From Perkinsus olseni (lineage: Eukaryota; Perkinsozoa; Perkinsida): 51,772 nucleotides of DNA. Shown here in pieces: positions 43,472 to 51,772 of this stretch. The notes under the pieces were generated by a model. That model worked only from the letters and a program-made list of their open reading frames with translations, was not told the origin of the DNA and searched no databases. How positions within the stretch are numbered: position 1 is the stretch's first letter; each line of letters starts with the position of its first letter. The translations under genes were made by a program, and so were the position numbers. Where the stretch lies: positions 1 to 51,772 of the forward strand of contig JABANN010000219.1 of the NCBI GenBank assembly GCA_013115125.1, read 5' to 3'.

Positions 43472-45049
43472 AGCTCTCTTTTCTCTTGTAGACAGTCGCT
43501 AAGAAAGAGGTTCAAATAAGCTTGGCTGTTGTTTTCGTTGTTAAGTTGGCGTATGGTTGTAGTGCACTCAAAAGGGAGCGCTATTACCCCTCTCTCCGTT
43601 GAGAGCGAATGCGAGTTGCTGTCCACGATTGTTAAGAGCTTACTCGTCGCTTCGCGGGAGAGTCCGACTTATTATGTGTGATATCATCAGGTCGGCTCTA
43701 TTACCATCGCCAAGTGTATAAAACTAGGCGAATGCCCCTTGTTCGGCCCTAGCAAAGGGAAGATGACAGACTTAACCGAATTCTATCGGGGGTTGCTCTC
43801 CCTATCGCCATTAAATCCCTCACAGGTGAGATCAAGTGTGATGCGGAGCTCCGCGAATTACCCGGCACGGGGCTTAACCTTCCGGTATGCTAAAATAGAG
43901 ACAAAAGGCCGACTCTGTGACCGTCCTTTATAGCGCTCTCGGAAGGGGGCCTCACAGCGGGCAACGGCTTTCTCTTTCAGTTGACGATAGAAGTGTGTGG
44001 AGAGTCGCAGCACCCGCTGCCGTTAGATGTTACGCAACTTCAACTCAAACCGTGTTGGCGAGCTTGTATATAATTTGGCGCTGATTAGGACGAGTGCGGG
44101 CCTGTACGACCGATCCTGTTTCAGGAAAGGCTCCGTTCTTCACCCTCCACTCATTGGATAGTGGGAAGAGGCATTCCGGAACACCCGTGAGGATTGGGGA
44201 GCCCATAGCAAGTACTGGCGAGAGGTGAGTCGGGTGGCGTTCCGGAGTCGCCTTTCCACTGCTTTGCTCTTCGCCACACTTTGTTTGTTGGTAAAGGAAC
44301 ATTCAGGCTCACCGGACACACCCTCGTCGGTATAGCGAATGCCGACATAGTGCACGTACTCAGAATGAACTATGGTTCAATCAACTTGACACTCTCAGCT
44401 GTGGAAGGACGATCATTGTGTCAAACTCCCTCCAATCCCATTCATAAATGGCATTACATTCGGCCCAGACATCAGTAGCCTTGCTTAAGGCTTGCGCACA
44501 GCGCCCGTTGGTACGGAGCTGCTCGGCAGTCCCGATGTAGGCATGCGAAGCTCGGCAGTCATATGCTCCTATCAATGGGTCTGAGAGATACTACAAGGCT
44601 GACTGTGATTCTCAATCATAATACACCGTAGCTGAAGAATAGACCGTGTGCTGGAGAATAGCGTCAAGAGGTCTTCAGAGTTACTAGGCGTAATCCTCAG
44701 CAAGGAGGCTTTTCATGACTCTTCAGTGTTATGCAAAGGCTCTCCAGTGAAGGGCAATACTATTGACCAATACGAAGAAGTCTTGTCGTGCAGAGCCACC
44801 CTCCCCCCTTCCTGAAAACTCTACGACACTGTGTTGGGATGAAGTTCAATAATGAACAGGTACATTCGGCTAGGCTCAATGGACAAGGAACTGGAGAAAC
44901 TGTTTTCTTATCACTTATCGTACATCTAGACACTCTCCTCCTCGCTAGCTGTAGTCACCGAAGTTGACTCCTCACTCTCGTCGTCATTACAAGACTTGGG
45001 AAGGACCTGACAGACACGAAACCCCTTTCCTCAGAGCAAACGCAGAGTG
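43472..45049. other. Gap between riboflavin synthase and RibBA genes
   Basis: About 1.6 kb. Possible small-gene exons on + at about 43760-44075 are listed separately. The rest has no protein or RNA I can support. The right end is the 3' flank of RibBA, and the left end is the 3' flank of riboflavin synthase. Confidence 0.35.
43760..44075 (+). CDS. Possible small spliced gene, unrecognised
   Basis: One + frame reads LPIAIKSLTGEIKCDAELRE followed by LPGTGLN (about 43790-43885). After a possible intron ending TTTCAG at 43980, another reads LTIEVCGESQHPLPLDVTQL. The pieces look coding and weakly recall ubiquitin-like folds, but this is not enough to assign a family, start or stop. Confidence 0.25.
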
Positions 45050-46984
45050 TCATCTTACGGTGAGGTGATGGAACTTCTTCTGCTTGGTTCTCAAGTAGTC
45101 AATATTGTAGTGGTTCGGGGTGGCCGGGACGGGCTTCACTTCCGCGACCAGCTCTCCCAAGGCTGCCACTTTCATAGGATTATTAGTGTACAACATTACA
45201 CTGTTAACACCGAGGTCTTCAAGTACCTATGTAAACGGAATAGAAAGACAGCAACCAAGGGGCTGCTACCAGTCTCGCATCGGTGAAGTCCCGACAATCA
45301 GGGGCGTATCCAAGCTCGATGTTAGACTCCACTGTGTCAAGTCCATGGTCCTGCAGATCATAGGCCTTTATCTTGTTAGCGAGACCAATGTCTGAAGTCA
45401 AAGATAGCACTGTGAGGGTGACCCTAGGTAGCCCTACCTCGACCTTCTTGTCCCCTTATGTAAACCAGAACGCCTCTCTCTTCGTCGTCGAGGGAGACCA
45501 AGAAATGCAGTAGCTGGTCACCACAATCACATCTGGTTAACAAGCATAAGTGAGACACAGCGACATCAAGCGCGAAGTCTCACTTCATGCTGTGAAGAAC
45601 CTCTCCAGTGAAACACTCGGAGTGAACGCGGACGGGAACGCGTGGCTCTGACGGAAAGACCAGGCTGGCCCGAACCCTATAGCGAAGGGTGAGCATTACC
45701 TCCCTCAACGTTGCCCTTGATGAGGGCTACTATCTCCAAGGAGGGGTCGGAGCAGCCGCGGTACAAGCGGAGATTGCAGTATGTGGTCGTTCGAAGTGGG
45801 TGGAGGGGGACTCGGCATGAGGACAGCTGCTCAATAATGGCGATGATAGGAAGAGAGACGTCGACGCTTACCAACTCAAAGTGTGCCTTATCGTCCTCTA
45901 CAGTACTCTTAACCGCAGGAGAATCGATATTATAGATGTCACTGTACTGTATAGCATACTCCTTCAAGGACACAGTGCTTATCTGATAGAAAAAGCGACA
46001 ATCGTTTTCCTGGTCGTTGGGTGATGAGGTCTCCATGCACTGTCACTCGAAGGACAATAATAATCAATCCATCGATCGACAAGATCTACCCATTCGCAGC
46101 GATAACCGTAACCTCGCTTACCAGAGGGATATCATGCTTCTTGGCGAAAGCCTTGCAGTCGTCTAATCTCATCATCTCCCCATAATCATTTATCATCTCG
46201 GCGATGGCCGCAACTGTATCCAAGCCAGCCACTCGACAAAGATCATATCTATTGCACTGGTGACGGGTCATCATCAAGCTAAGATACCCTACGCGCTCTC
46301 AGTGTGACCATCTCGTTCAGTAAGCCCGCCTGGTCTCGCTCCCAAGGGAAACATGTGTCCTGATAGAACACTCCCGCCGTTAGAATAAAACAGTAAGTGA
46401 CTTACCAGGTTTGCTGAAATCGTCAGCAGAGTTGTTTAGATCGAGGAAAGCCTTCAAGGTGTTGACTCTGAGACCGTGAGTGTGCTGCAAAATGGCCGTA
46501 CTCATTTCTACCTGTCGGAGGCACTGACGCCAGTAGTTGTAGTGGGCTTATAATCAGTTGCCACGTGGAAGTTGGTACCGTTAGAATCGGTATTATTGGG
46601 CGTAGCGACATGGAGCCTGATAATGAACGTGATGAGAAGAGAGCACGTGAGGGTACCGCTGCTACAGTAGCATGCTAGTAGCAGTGCTACTACGGTAGTA
46701 GTACTACCCGAAAGCGTCCAACCTCTTCTTATCGGTGACGACGCACACTATGCCCGTGGAATGGCGTATCATGAAGGCCATGTCCTACTTCACAAAAACT
46801 GGAGCGACATTGAGACTAGGAAGACCCCCTCTACTACCGTGTTGGTACAGCCGTGTGCACTGATGACGAAATCGCACTCGTTTTCTCTGTCGAGTTGGTC
46901 CATTACCATCACCATCCGCACACGCACACGCAGAGAATCAAGTATGGTTAGCCACCTTAGCTCGGCGTACTTTCGGCCCCTCCT
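45050..46984 (-). CDS. ribBA: RibBA: DHBP synthase / GTP cyclohydrolase II fusion, at least 12 exons
   Basis: Twelve exons join with exact frame: 46984-46838, 46784-46708, 46616-46512, 46467-46406, 46359-46293, 46248-46122, 45982-45872, 45826-45700, 45647-45584, 45532-45438, 45391-45270 and 45226-45050. They give 426 residues plus stop. Introns are 43-139 nt. The RibB half has [11 protein letters not shown] (metal/substrate loop), [41 protein letters not shown] and RDGHTES (catalytic His), then [14 protein letters not shown]. The RibA half has [20 protein letters not shown] (three Zn cysteines), [25 protein letters not shown] and [13 protein letters not shown]. It makes both riboflavin precursors, from ribulose 5-phosphate and from GTP. 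The N-terminal exon(s) upstream of 46984 are missing from this model; the first acceptor follows an ACTAAC branch-like word. Confidence 0.93.
46617..46707. repeat. Palindrome-rich RibBA intron
   Basis: This 91-nt intron contains TAGCATGCTA, TAGTAGCA-G-TGCTACTA and GTAGTAGTACTAC, overlapping short perfect palindromes that could fold into several alternative hairpins. Confidence 0.65.
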
Positions 46985-47020
46985 CTATCGTGACCATGAC
47001 TATGAGAGTCAGTCAAAGTT

Positions 47021-47051
47021 AGTGTTGACTCAACACTGTTGAGTCAACACT
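47021..47051. repeat. 31-nt perfect palindrome just upstream of RibBA exon
   Basis: AGTGTTGACTCAACA and TGTTGAGTCAACACT flank a single C at 47036; all 15 pairs match. Outer CAGTCA/TGACTG words extend the symmetry. It contains two nested TGACTCA-like sites. It sits about 40 bp before the first resolved RibBA exon, in an intron or the promoter. Confidence 0.85.
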
Positions 47052-47463
47052 GATGACTGGCTGCAGTCGATGCGGAAGAGCTAATGGTGAAGTGGATATC
47101 ACACGGGGAGCTATTGGAATACACCATCACACGAAGAACTACTACACAGCATGATGGCATGAAATTGGTCATTCTAGCTGCGCAGCGTAAATATCGGCTC
47201 TCCACAGGACCATTCTGTCGCCCCTGATTCCGCACTAAATCTAACAGGTTGGTTCCATACAAGATCACCAGAACATGCTATACGAACAGGCGAATATAAA
47301 ACGGCCAAGCCGGTCCCCCCGACCGTCAGGCTCTGACTACTCCGTGATCTTCGGTAGAGACGATTTGACTCAGAAATCCCGTCGATTGACATCTCATTTT
47401 CGCGGCTTGCGCTCGTCCTCTTGGGCGGCTATAAGGCGCGAGCATCTTTCTTGACTCGCAACG

Positions 47464-47658
47464 CTAGGCGGTTGTGAGGGCATCGCTCGCCACACGCCAT
47501 GTGCCATGGACAAAAAGCGATTTGCACCCCTTGAGCACGCGCCAGATAACGCGTAATTCGAGTTTCATGTCTTCTTGGGAAACCACAGGAGTCTCAGCAT
47601 AGAGACGCGTGACACTGCGGTGTCCTTGATCTGGGGCCCACGACATGAGCTCCCTCAC
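47464..47658 (-). CDS. Small coding-like frame, unrecognised
   Basis: A minus-strand frame of 64 residues (MRELMSWAPDQGHRSVTRLY, then ETPVVSQEDMKLELRVIWRV and LFVHGTWRVASDAL) has a composition like a real protein. It could be a 5' exon of RibBA or a separate small gene. I cannot link it by splice sites and recognise no family. Confidence 0.22.
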   Translation of the reverse strand: MRELMSWAPDQGHRSVTRLYAETPVVSQEDMKLELRVIWRVLKGCKSLFVHGTWRVASDALTTA

Positions 47659-48965
47659 TTAGTAGACGTCGGCAGCACGTATCTCTGTCTGCTCCTGTCA
47701 GGACAAGCGCACAATACGCTAGAATCCGGTACTGTACGGTAGTGTAACAAATAGCACACCGGGGAGCCGGTGGCCACTATTCACTGACTAGTAGTCAGCG
47801 CCATTGCAGCCTTGCTCATCGTTATGCGGAAGCGTATTTACGCGCGGAGCGTACGGAATATTTATCCCAGGCCGCTGTAGGGGTATTGGGGCCCTGGACA
47901 GTGTTAGGTTGCGTGCAGTTCTACCGTTAGTGGCCGAGCGTGTTGACCAGTGCAACATCATACTGAAATCCATTTGGAAATCCTGAGGGAAGGTTCTGTG
48001 GAACTAGGCAGCCCTATTTGTTGCCTTCGCTCTGTCTGCAGTATTGAGGCCTACTGGAGCGCTGTCGCCTGCGTCTCCGCCATTCCCGATTGACGAACGT
48101 GACATGAGTGAGATTGATGCGACATCAATGATGCCAGAAGCAATGAACAAGATTGAGCAGCTGTTCTCCACGGGTGGTGTGACATGGTTCACGTCACGAA
48201 GGGGCTGAACGTGGCGCTCGCCAACTTGCGCTAGCGACAAGTGCATTGTAGGGAAACCAACCAACAGACATCTCACAGACCTATTCCACTTACCGAAGGG
48301 TCAATCGGGTGGCGCAGCACCCGGGCGGCCGAGTTGGACAGGATTGCCGCGAACCAGGTCGGCCAGACCCCGGCATGATGTGTGGTCTTCCTGTCGTTAT
48401 CGCAGCTCATCAGCCGTGAAGTTCCCTGATCCAGGGTAACCTGAGACTCCCTATGCTATCCCCGCACCCCGAGGTTTTCATCGCTAGTTGTTTTCGGTCT
48501 CTCAACTGAGGAAGTGCGAAGTGTAAAAATCCCAGTCGTTGCTCCTCTTATGCTTTTCACTACTCGGGTGCGCGGGTGCTCGCTAACTTCACTGTTTGCC
48601 GAGTAAAAAGTTATGCCTCAGCGATAGGCTTGTCGGTGGGGGGGGGTCCCTCAGGAAGGACCTGGTGTGTAATAGACAGACACACTGTGTATAATCAGGG
48701 GTAATCCTTATAGGCGTCATGGCAATTGTGGGAAGGCGCTCCCCGAATGCACCGTGTAGCTCGGGTCTGAACTTCAGACTCTGAAGCCTTCGGAAGGTGA
48801 CGGTACAAGCTACAGAATCTTCCCACCCATTCGGCCTCAGTGTGCTGATAAGTAGACCGGCCCGCGAGCAGCCGAGACATCATCGAGGCTTCAGTTGTTG
48901 ATTAACCACTGCACTGAGTCAACACTATTGACCTTCAGCGTGAACGGAGACACCGACGAGTCCTC

Positions 48966-49039
48966 AACGGTGGAGACTTCACCGTTCTGAGAATGTGGTA
49001 CGTGGAGGGCCCGGGTTCGAACCCGGGTGCCAGGTTTTT
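48966..49039 (+). ncRNA. tRNA-like element with B box and T run
   Basis: A hairpin AACGGTG-GAGACTT-CACCGTT is followed by a palindromic CCCGGGTTCGAACCCGGG (B-box word GGTTCGAACC) and then TTTTT at 49035-49039. The acceptor strand GTGCCAGG has no partner upstream, so it is not a complete tRNA. It could be a tRNA relic or a small Pol III transcript. Confidence 0.35.
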
Positions 49040-49715
49040 CTGCATTTTCACTTAGCGTGCATGCCAGCATCGTCAGACTTCAACGGGACGCTCCTGCTCT
49101 TTCTTATTCTTTCCCGTCTTCCTTGAAATTCGATCCCGTTTGATGATGTCCGTTTTTGCGTCACACCATTTGGGTACAAGTGTGAGTGGACGACAATAGG
49201 GTGGTTAACTCGAGATGTTGCCTACTGTATATAAAGTTGTGAATTTCTCTGTCGTATTCGTAGACCACTCGCAAACAATGCTCGATTCACATTTGTCGCC
49301 AGGAAAGTCCTACTAGAAGCATCTTGTGACTTCGATGAAATCAAGGTGAAGCTGAACTTGACGGGTGACAACCATAGCTCATTGAACTGAGAAAGGGTTC
49401 TGATATTCAATCCTCGTTAGTGTTGATTTCGATTGGAGTTGGTGTGTGCGAGTTCATAGTCCAACGGTGGTCTGCCGGCTTAGTTTGTCGTTCACCGATG
49501 AGCTCTGCTCTTGGGGCTTTATGCACACATCGGTCACGGGTTAGTGGTGTAAACTGATTCTCAGATGGTTCGTCGAAACGCTTGGTTTTTTCTTTCACGT
49601 TTGAACTTAGTAGATATCGTGAGGAATTACTGCTGATGGACTTCGCAGATCGGACACATTCCGAATCTGATTCCAGTTGACCTTGTTTTCTCTCCGTCTC
49701 ATTTTCGCCTTTCCA

Positions 49716-50362
49716 ATGGCTGAGGAGTCTATCCGTGGTTTTGCTCTCCCTGGCGAAGTCGACGGTACCGGGTTGAAAATTGGTACGTATCACACGGCTT
49801 CTAGAGTCCTCTACTGTGGCGAGCCTGCAGGTATCGTGAGGTCGTCGTGGAACGCTAAGGTGATGGAGTGTCTGGAAGAGGGTGCTCGGGACGTCTTGGT
49901 GAATTGCGGTGTGAAGGAGGAAGACATCATAACAGAGTAGTCCGCACGCGCCTTCCGCAACTGCATTGGTTACTGAGGTTGCAGCAGTGTTCGAGCAGGC
50001 AAGAATCGCTCGGTTCAGATGCGTTGCTGGGGCATATGAGATTCCTTTCACTGTGCAGTTGTTGCTGGAAAAGACCGAAGTTGACGCGGTCATCGCCCTC
50101 GGTTGTCTCATCAAGGGTGAAACTATGCACTTCGAGTAGGGCAGAGCTCGCTACCGCCTGTTCAAGCATGTCCGGCTCGGCCTCGTACAGGTACATCTCA
50201 GAGGCGGTCACGCATGGTTTGATGCGCCTTGGCCTCGACTACAAGAAGCCCGTCATTTATGGAGTCCTGACTGTGATGAACGAGGAGCAGGCCAAGGCCC
50301 GCTGTGGGCTGTTGGGCGACTCGGTAGTCACAGATGCCACTTCCGCCAAATTCATCAATTAG
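49716..50362 (+). CDS. ribH: Lumazine synthase (RibH), four exons
   Basis: Exons 49716-49782, 49831-49936, 50019-50135 and 50191-50362 join in frame (462 nt) to 153 residues, the normal length of the family. Introns are 48, 82 and 55 nt. Motifs: GIVRSSWNAKVMECLEEGAR (the IVVSRFN..E...LLEGA region), ECVAGAYEIPFTVQ (usually VPGAFEIP), [20 protein letters not shown] with the catalytic histidine, VTHGLMRLGL, and PVIYGVLTVMNEEQAKARCG. It condenses the RibBA product DHBP with the RibD-pathway diaminouracil to give the lumazine used by riboflavin synthase. The first Met after the upstream C/T-rich stretch is taken; there is no clear targeting peptide. The last 15 residues differ from the usual end. 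Confidence 0.93.
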
Positions 50363-51772
50363 TTTTTGTTGAGACTACCTTCGAGGTCGATACTCATGTT
50401 AATAATGCCATACACTATACTCAGCGAAAGCGGATGGTCATAAATAAGTATAAGATCAATACGGTAACTCGATTGTTTATAATATATTATTCATAGTGAT
50501 GAATACTAGTATTATTATCATCCATCGAGATAAAATCATGGGCGTTTCACCCGTGTTGTGTAAAACGCTAGTTATGACGCGTTATCGCGTTAGAGTTTTT
50601 CGCGATATTGCGTTTCACGCGGGCGTTGTGACGCGAAGTGTTATCTCTACGCAACATACCGCCTTTTTTCGCGAAAAACACTTGAAATTGCTTTACGCGT
50701 TAAACAGGTGAAACTCCATAGTAATGTCATAAACTATTTTTATTCAACTGTCGGGCTGTCGTTCACGGACTTTGCGCTATTCCTCAGGTCCATCATAACG
50801 AGGCGCGGGAGTGGGCCAAGACAGCTATACGTCAGTGCAACATTGCTCAAAAGTATAAATGCTGATCTTGCAGTTTTCGATGTCACTTGCGACTACTTGC
50901 CGGCTGGTGGAAGTCGTTGCGGCCATCGTAACGGTTGTCTTCGAGCCACAGATTGTTTCCGATGCTCCCGAATGTTGGGTTGTTGGATTGGTTCAATGAC
51001 ATTGGTCGAATCTTGATTCAAGATTCTTGAGTGAGCTGCTTACCAATGAAAAGCGTTAGAGCGCATACTAGACAGAGGTTTATGCGGCCCTCTTTCGTTA
51101 CAACTGCGGTCTGCCTTGAGGACCCACCACGATCATCATGGGAATTAATTCTGTCCTGACCCTTCTTCAACCTCCGGATACTCACCCCGGGTGAGTTACC
51201 CAATGTGTTCCCCATGCCCCTTAAGGCGTCCTCGATGAGGTTTCGGAATAGATGTGTTAAGGTGTCTGTAGACAAGCGTGTCCACACCCTTTTGGGCACC
51301 CTGCTGGAACTCTCAGTGATGAGCGGAGACACGCACAGTCAGTGGTGATACAGTCCTGTCCCGATAGTGATCTCTTTGGCGCGTTCACAATGCGACTCAT
51401 TAGGAACCCGAGACTGGTGTATGCAGTAGGGGTTCGCTGTCTTCCGTCGAGGCCTCTGCTCTGCAGAGATCTACAGACCTGTCAACTACTATAGGGTCAC
51501 GTCCAAACTTAACGAATGACGTCACGTCTAGGGGTTGCGATTATCGGTATTGATATTGTTACCGCTAGGCGGTTATTCATGAGAGTGAATTCTTCTCTGT
51601 TACCACCATCCACAATACGTATATCTTATTGGGGCCTATTGCAAATGTGAGCGACGCTCCTACCGAAGGTCTGTGGGGTTTCTCGGATACCTCATCGCCA
51701 TGAAACCTCTGAGTGTGGGGAGGGGGAGTGGGGCGTGCGAGCACCGGAACCTGAGGCAAGCGCAGTTCCGTG
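50363..51772. other. 3' flank of lumazine synthase, no supported gene
   Basis: Contains the foldback element at 50538-50719 and a short palindrome GAATCTTGA-T-TCAAGATTC near 51012-51030. A minus frame at 51018-51332 ends in a hydrophobic stretch INLCLVCALTLFIG with a possible donor (GTAAGC) after it, so it may be an exon of a minus-strand membrane protein. I cannot identify it. Confidence 0.3.
50538..50719. mobile_element. Small foldback (MITE-like) element
   Basis: About 182 bp. The left end ATGGGCGTTTCACCCGTGTT resembles the complement of the right end, ATGGAGTTTCACCTGTTTAA. Further inward, both arms contain a GTTTTTCGCGA word. The interior is rich in CGCGTTA-like words, unlike the flanks. 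The arms are imperfect over about 60 bp and no clear target duplication is evident. Confidence 0.5.

Larger units (their letters stand above)
46985..49715. other. Region between RibBA and lumazine synthase genes
   Basis: About 2.7 kb. It must hold the 5' exon(s) and promoter of RibBA and the promoter of lumazine synthase. It contains the palindrome at 47021, a coding-like minus frame at 47464-47658 and a tRNA-like element at 48966-49039. No other gene could be supported. Confidence 0.4.

Noticed and set aside
49407-50114. 235-residue minus frame
   Set aside because: It lies opposite the lumazine synthase exons and shows no family motif; the + strand exons join perfectly.
38955-50362. Bacterial contamination carrying a rib operon
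   Set aside because: All four genes are interrupted by GT-AG introns with consistent phases and alternate in strand, which does not fit bacterial DNA.

Overview
The window is nuclear DNA of a unicellular eukaryote. Most genes can only be read by joining many short exons across compact GT-AG introns (often 43-90 nt). Reading frame is kept exactly across every junction in the genes I resolved fully. tRNA genes carry internal A/B boxes. A perkinsid or dinoflagellate-related alveolate such as Perkinsus is my best guess, but that is inference from gene style, not proof.

Layout. 0.7-20.3 kb: three intronless ABCG-type half-transporter genes on the + strand (703-3477, 5205-8048, 17462-20281). Between the second and third lie a decayed Tc1/mariner-like transposon (8554-9533), an intron-rich EF-hand PP2A regulatory subunit gene (about 10.05-13.3 kb) with a tRNA-His nested in it, and about 4 kb with no gene I can support. 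20.7-22.5 kb: a tandem array of tRNA-Ser(GCT) units, some intact and some altered. 22.7-34 kb, minus strand: a serine carboxypeptidase, a rhomboid-family membrane protease and the XPD/Rad3 helicase of TFIIH, each multi-exon. 34-38.9 kb: an unrecognised minus-strand locus, a small secreted protein gene, and copies of a dispersed repeat.

The standout is 38.9-50.4 kb. It holds genes for the core riboflavin pathway: a bifunctional RibD (minus), riboflavin synthase (plus), a fused RibBA (minus) and lumazine synthase (plus). All four are intron-rich, so they are nuclear eukaryotic genes and not a contaminating bacterial operon. RibBA and RibD have the bacterial/plant-type fused architecture. Together they take GTP and ribulose 5-phosphate to riboflavin, apart from the phosphatase step. 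The riboflavin synthase also ends in a hydrophobic tail that looks like a membrane anchor.

Other themes are a near-identical nucleotide-binding block shared by the otherwise diverged ABCG copies, which suggests gene conversion, and many near-perfect palindromes with a centre of only one or two bases, several of them inside introns. The last 1.4 kb contains a small foldback element and no gene I can name.
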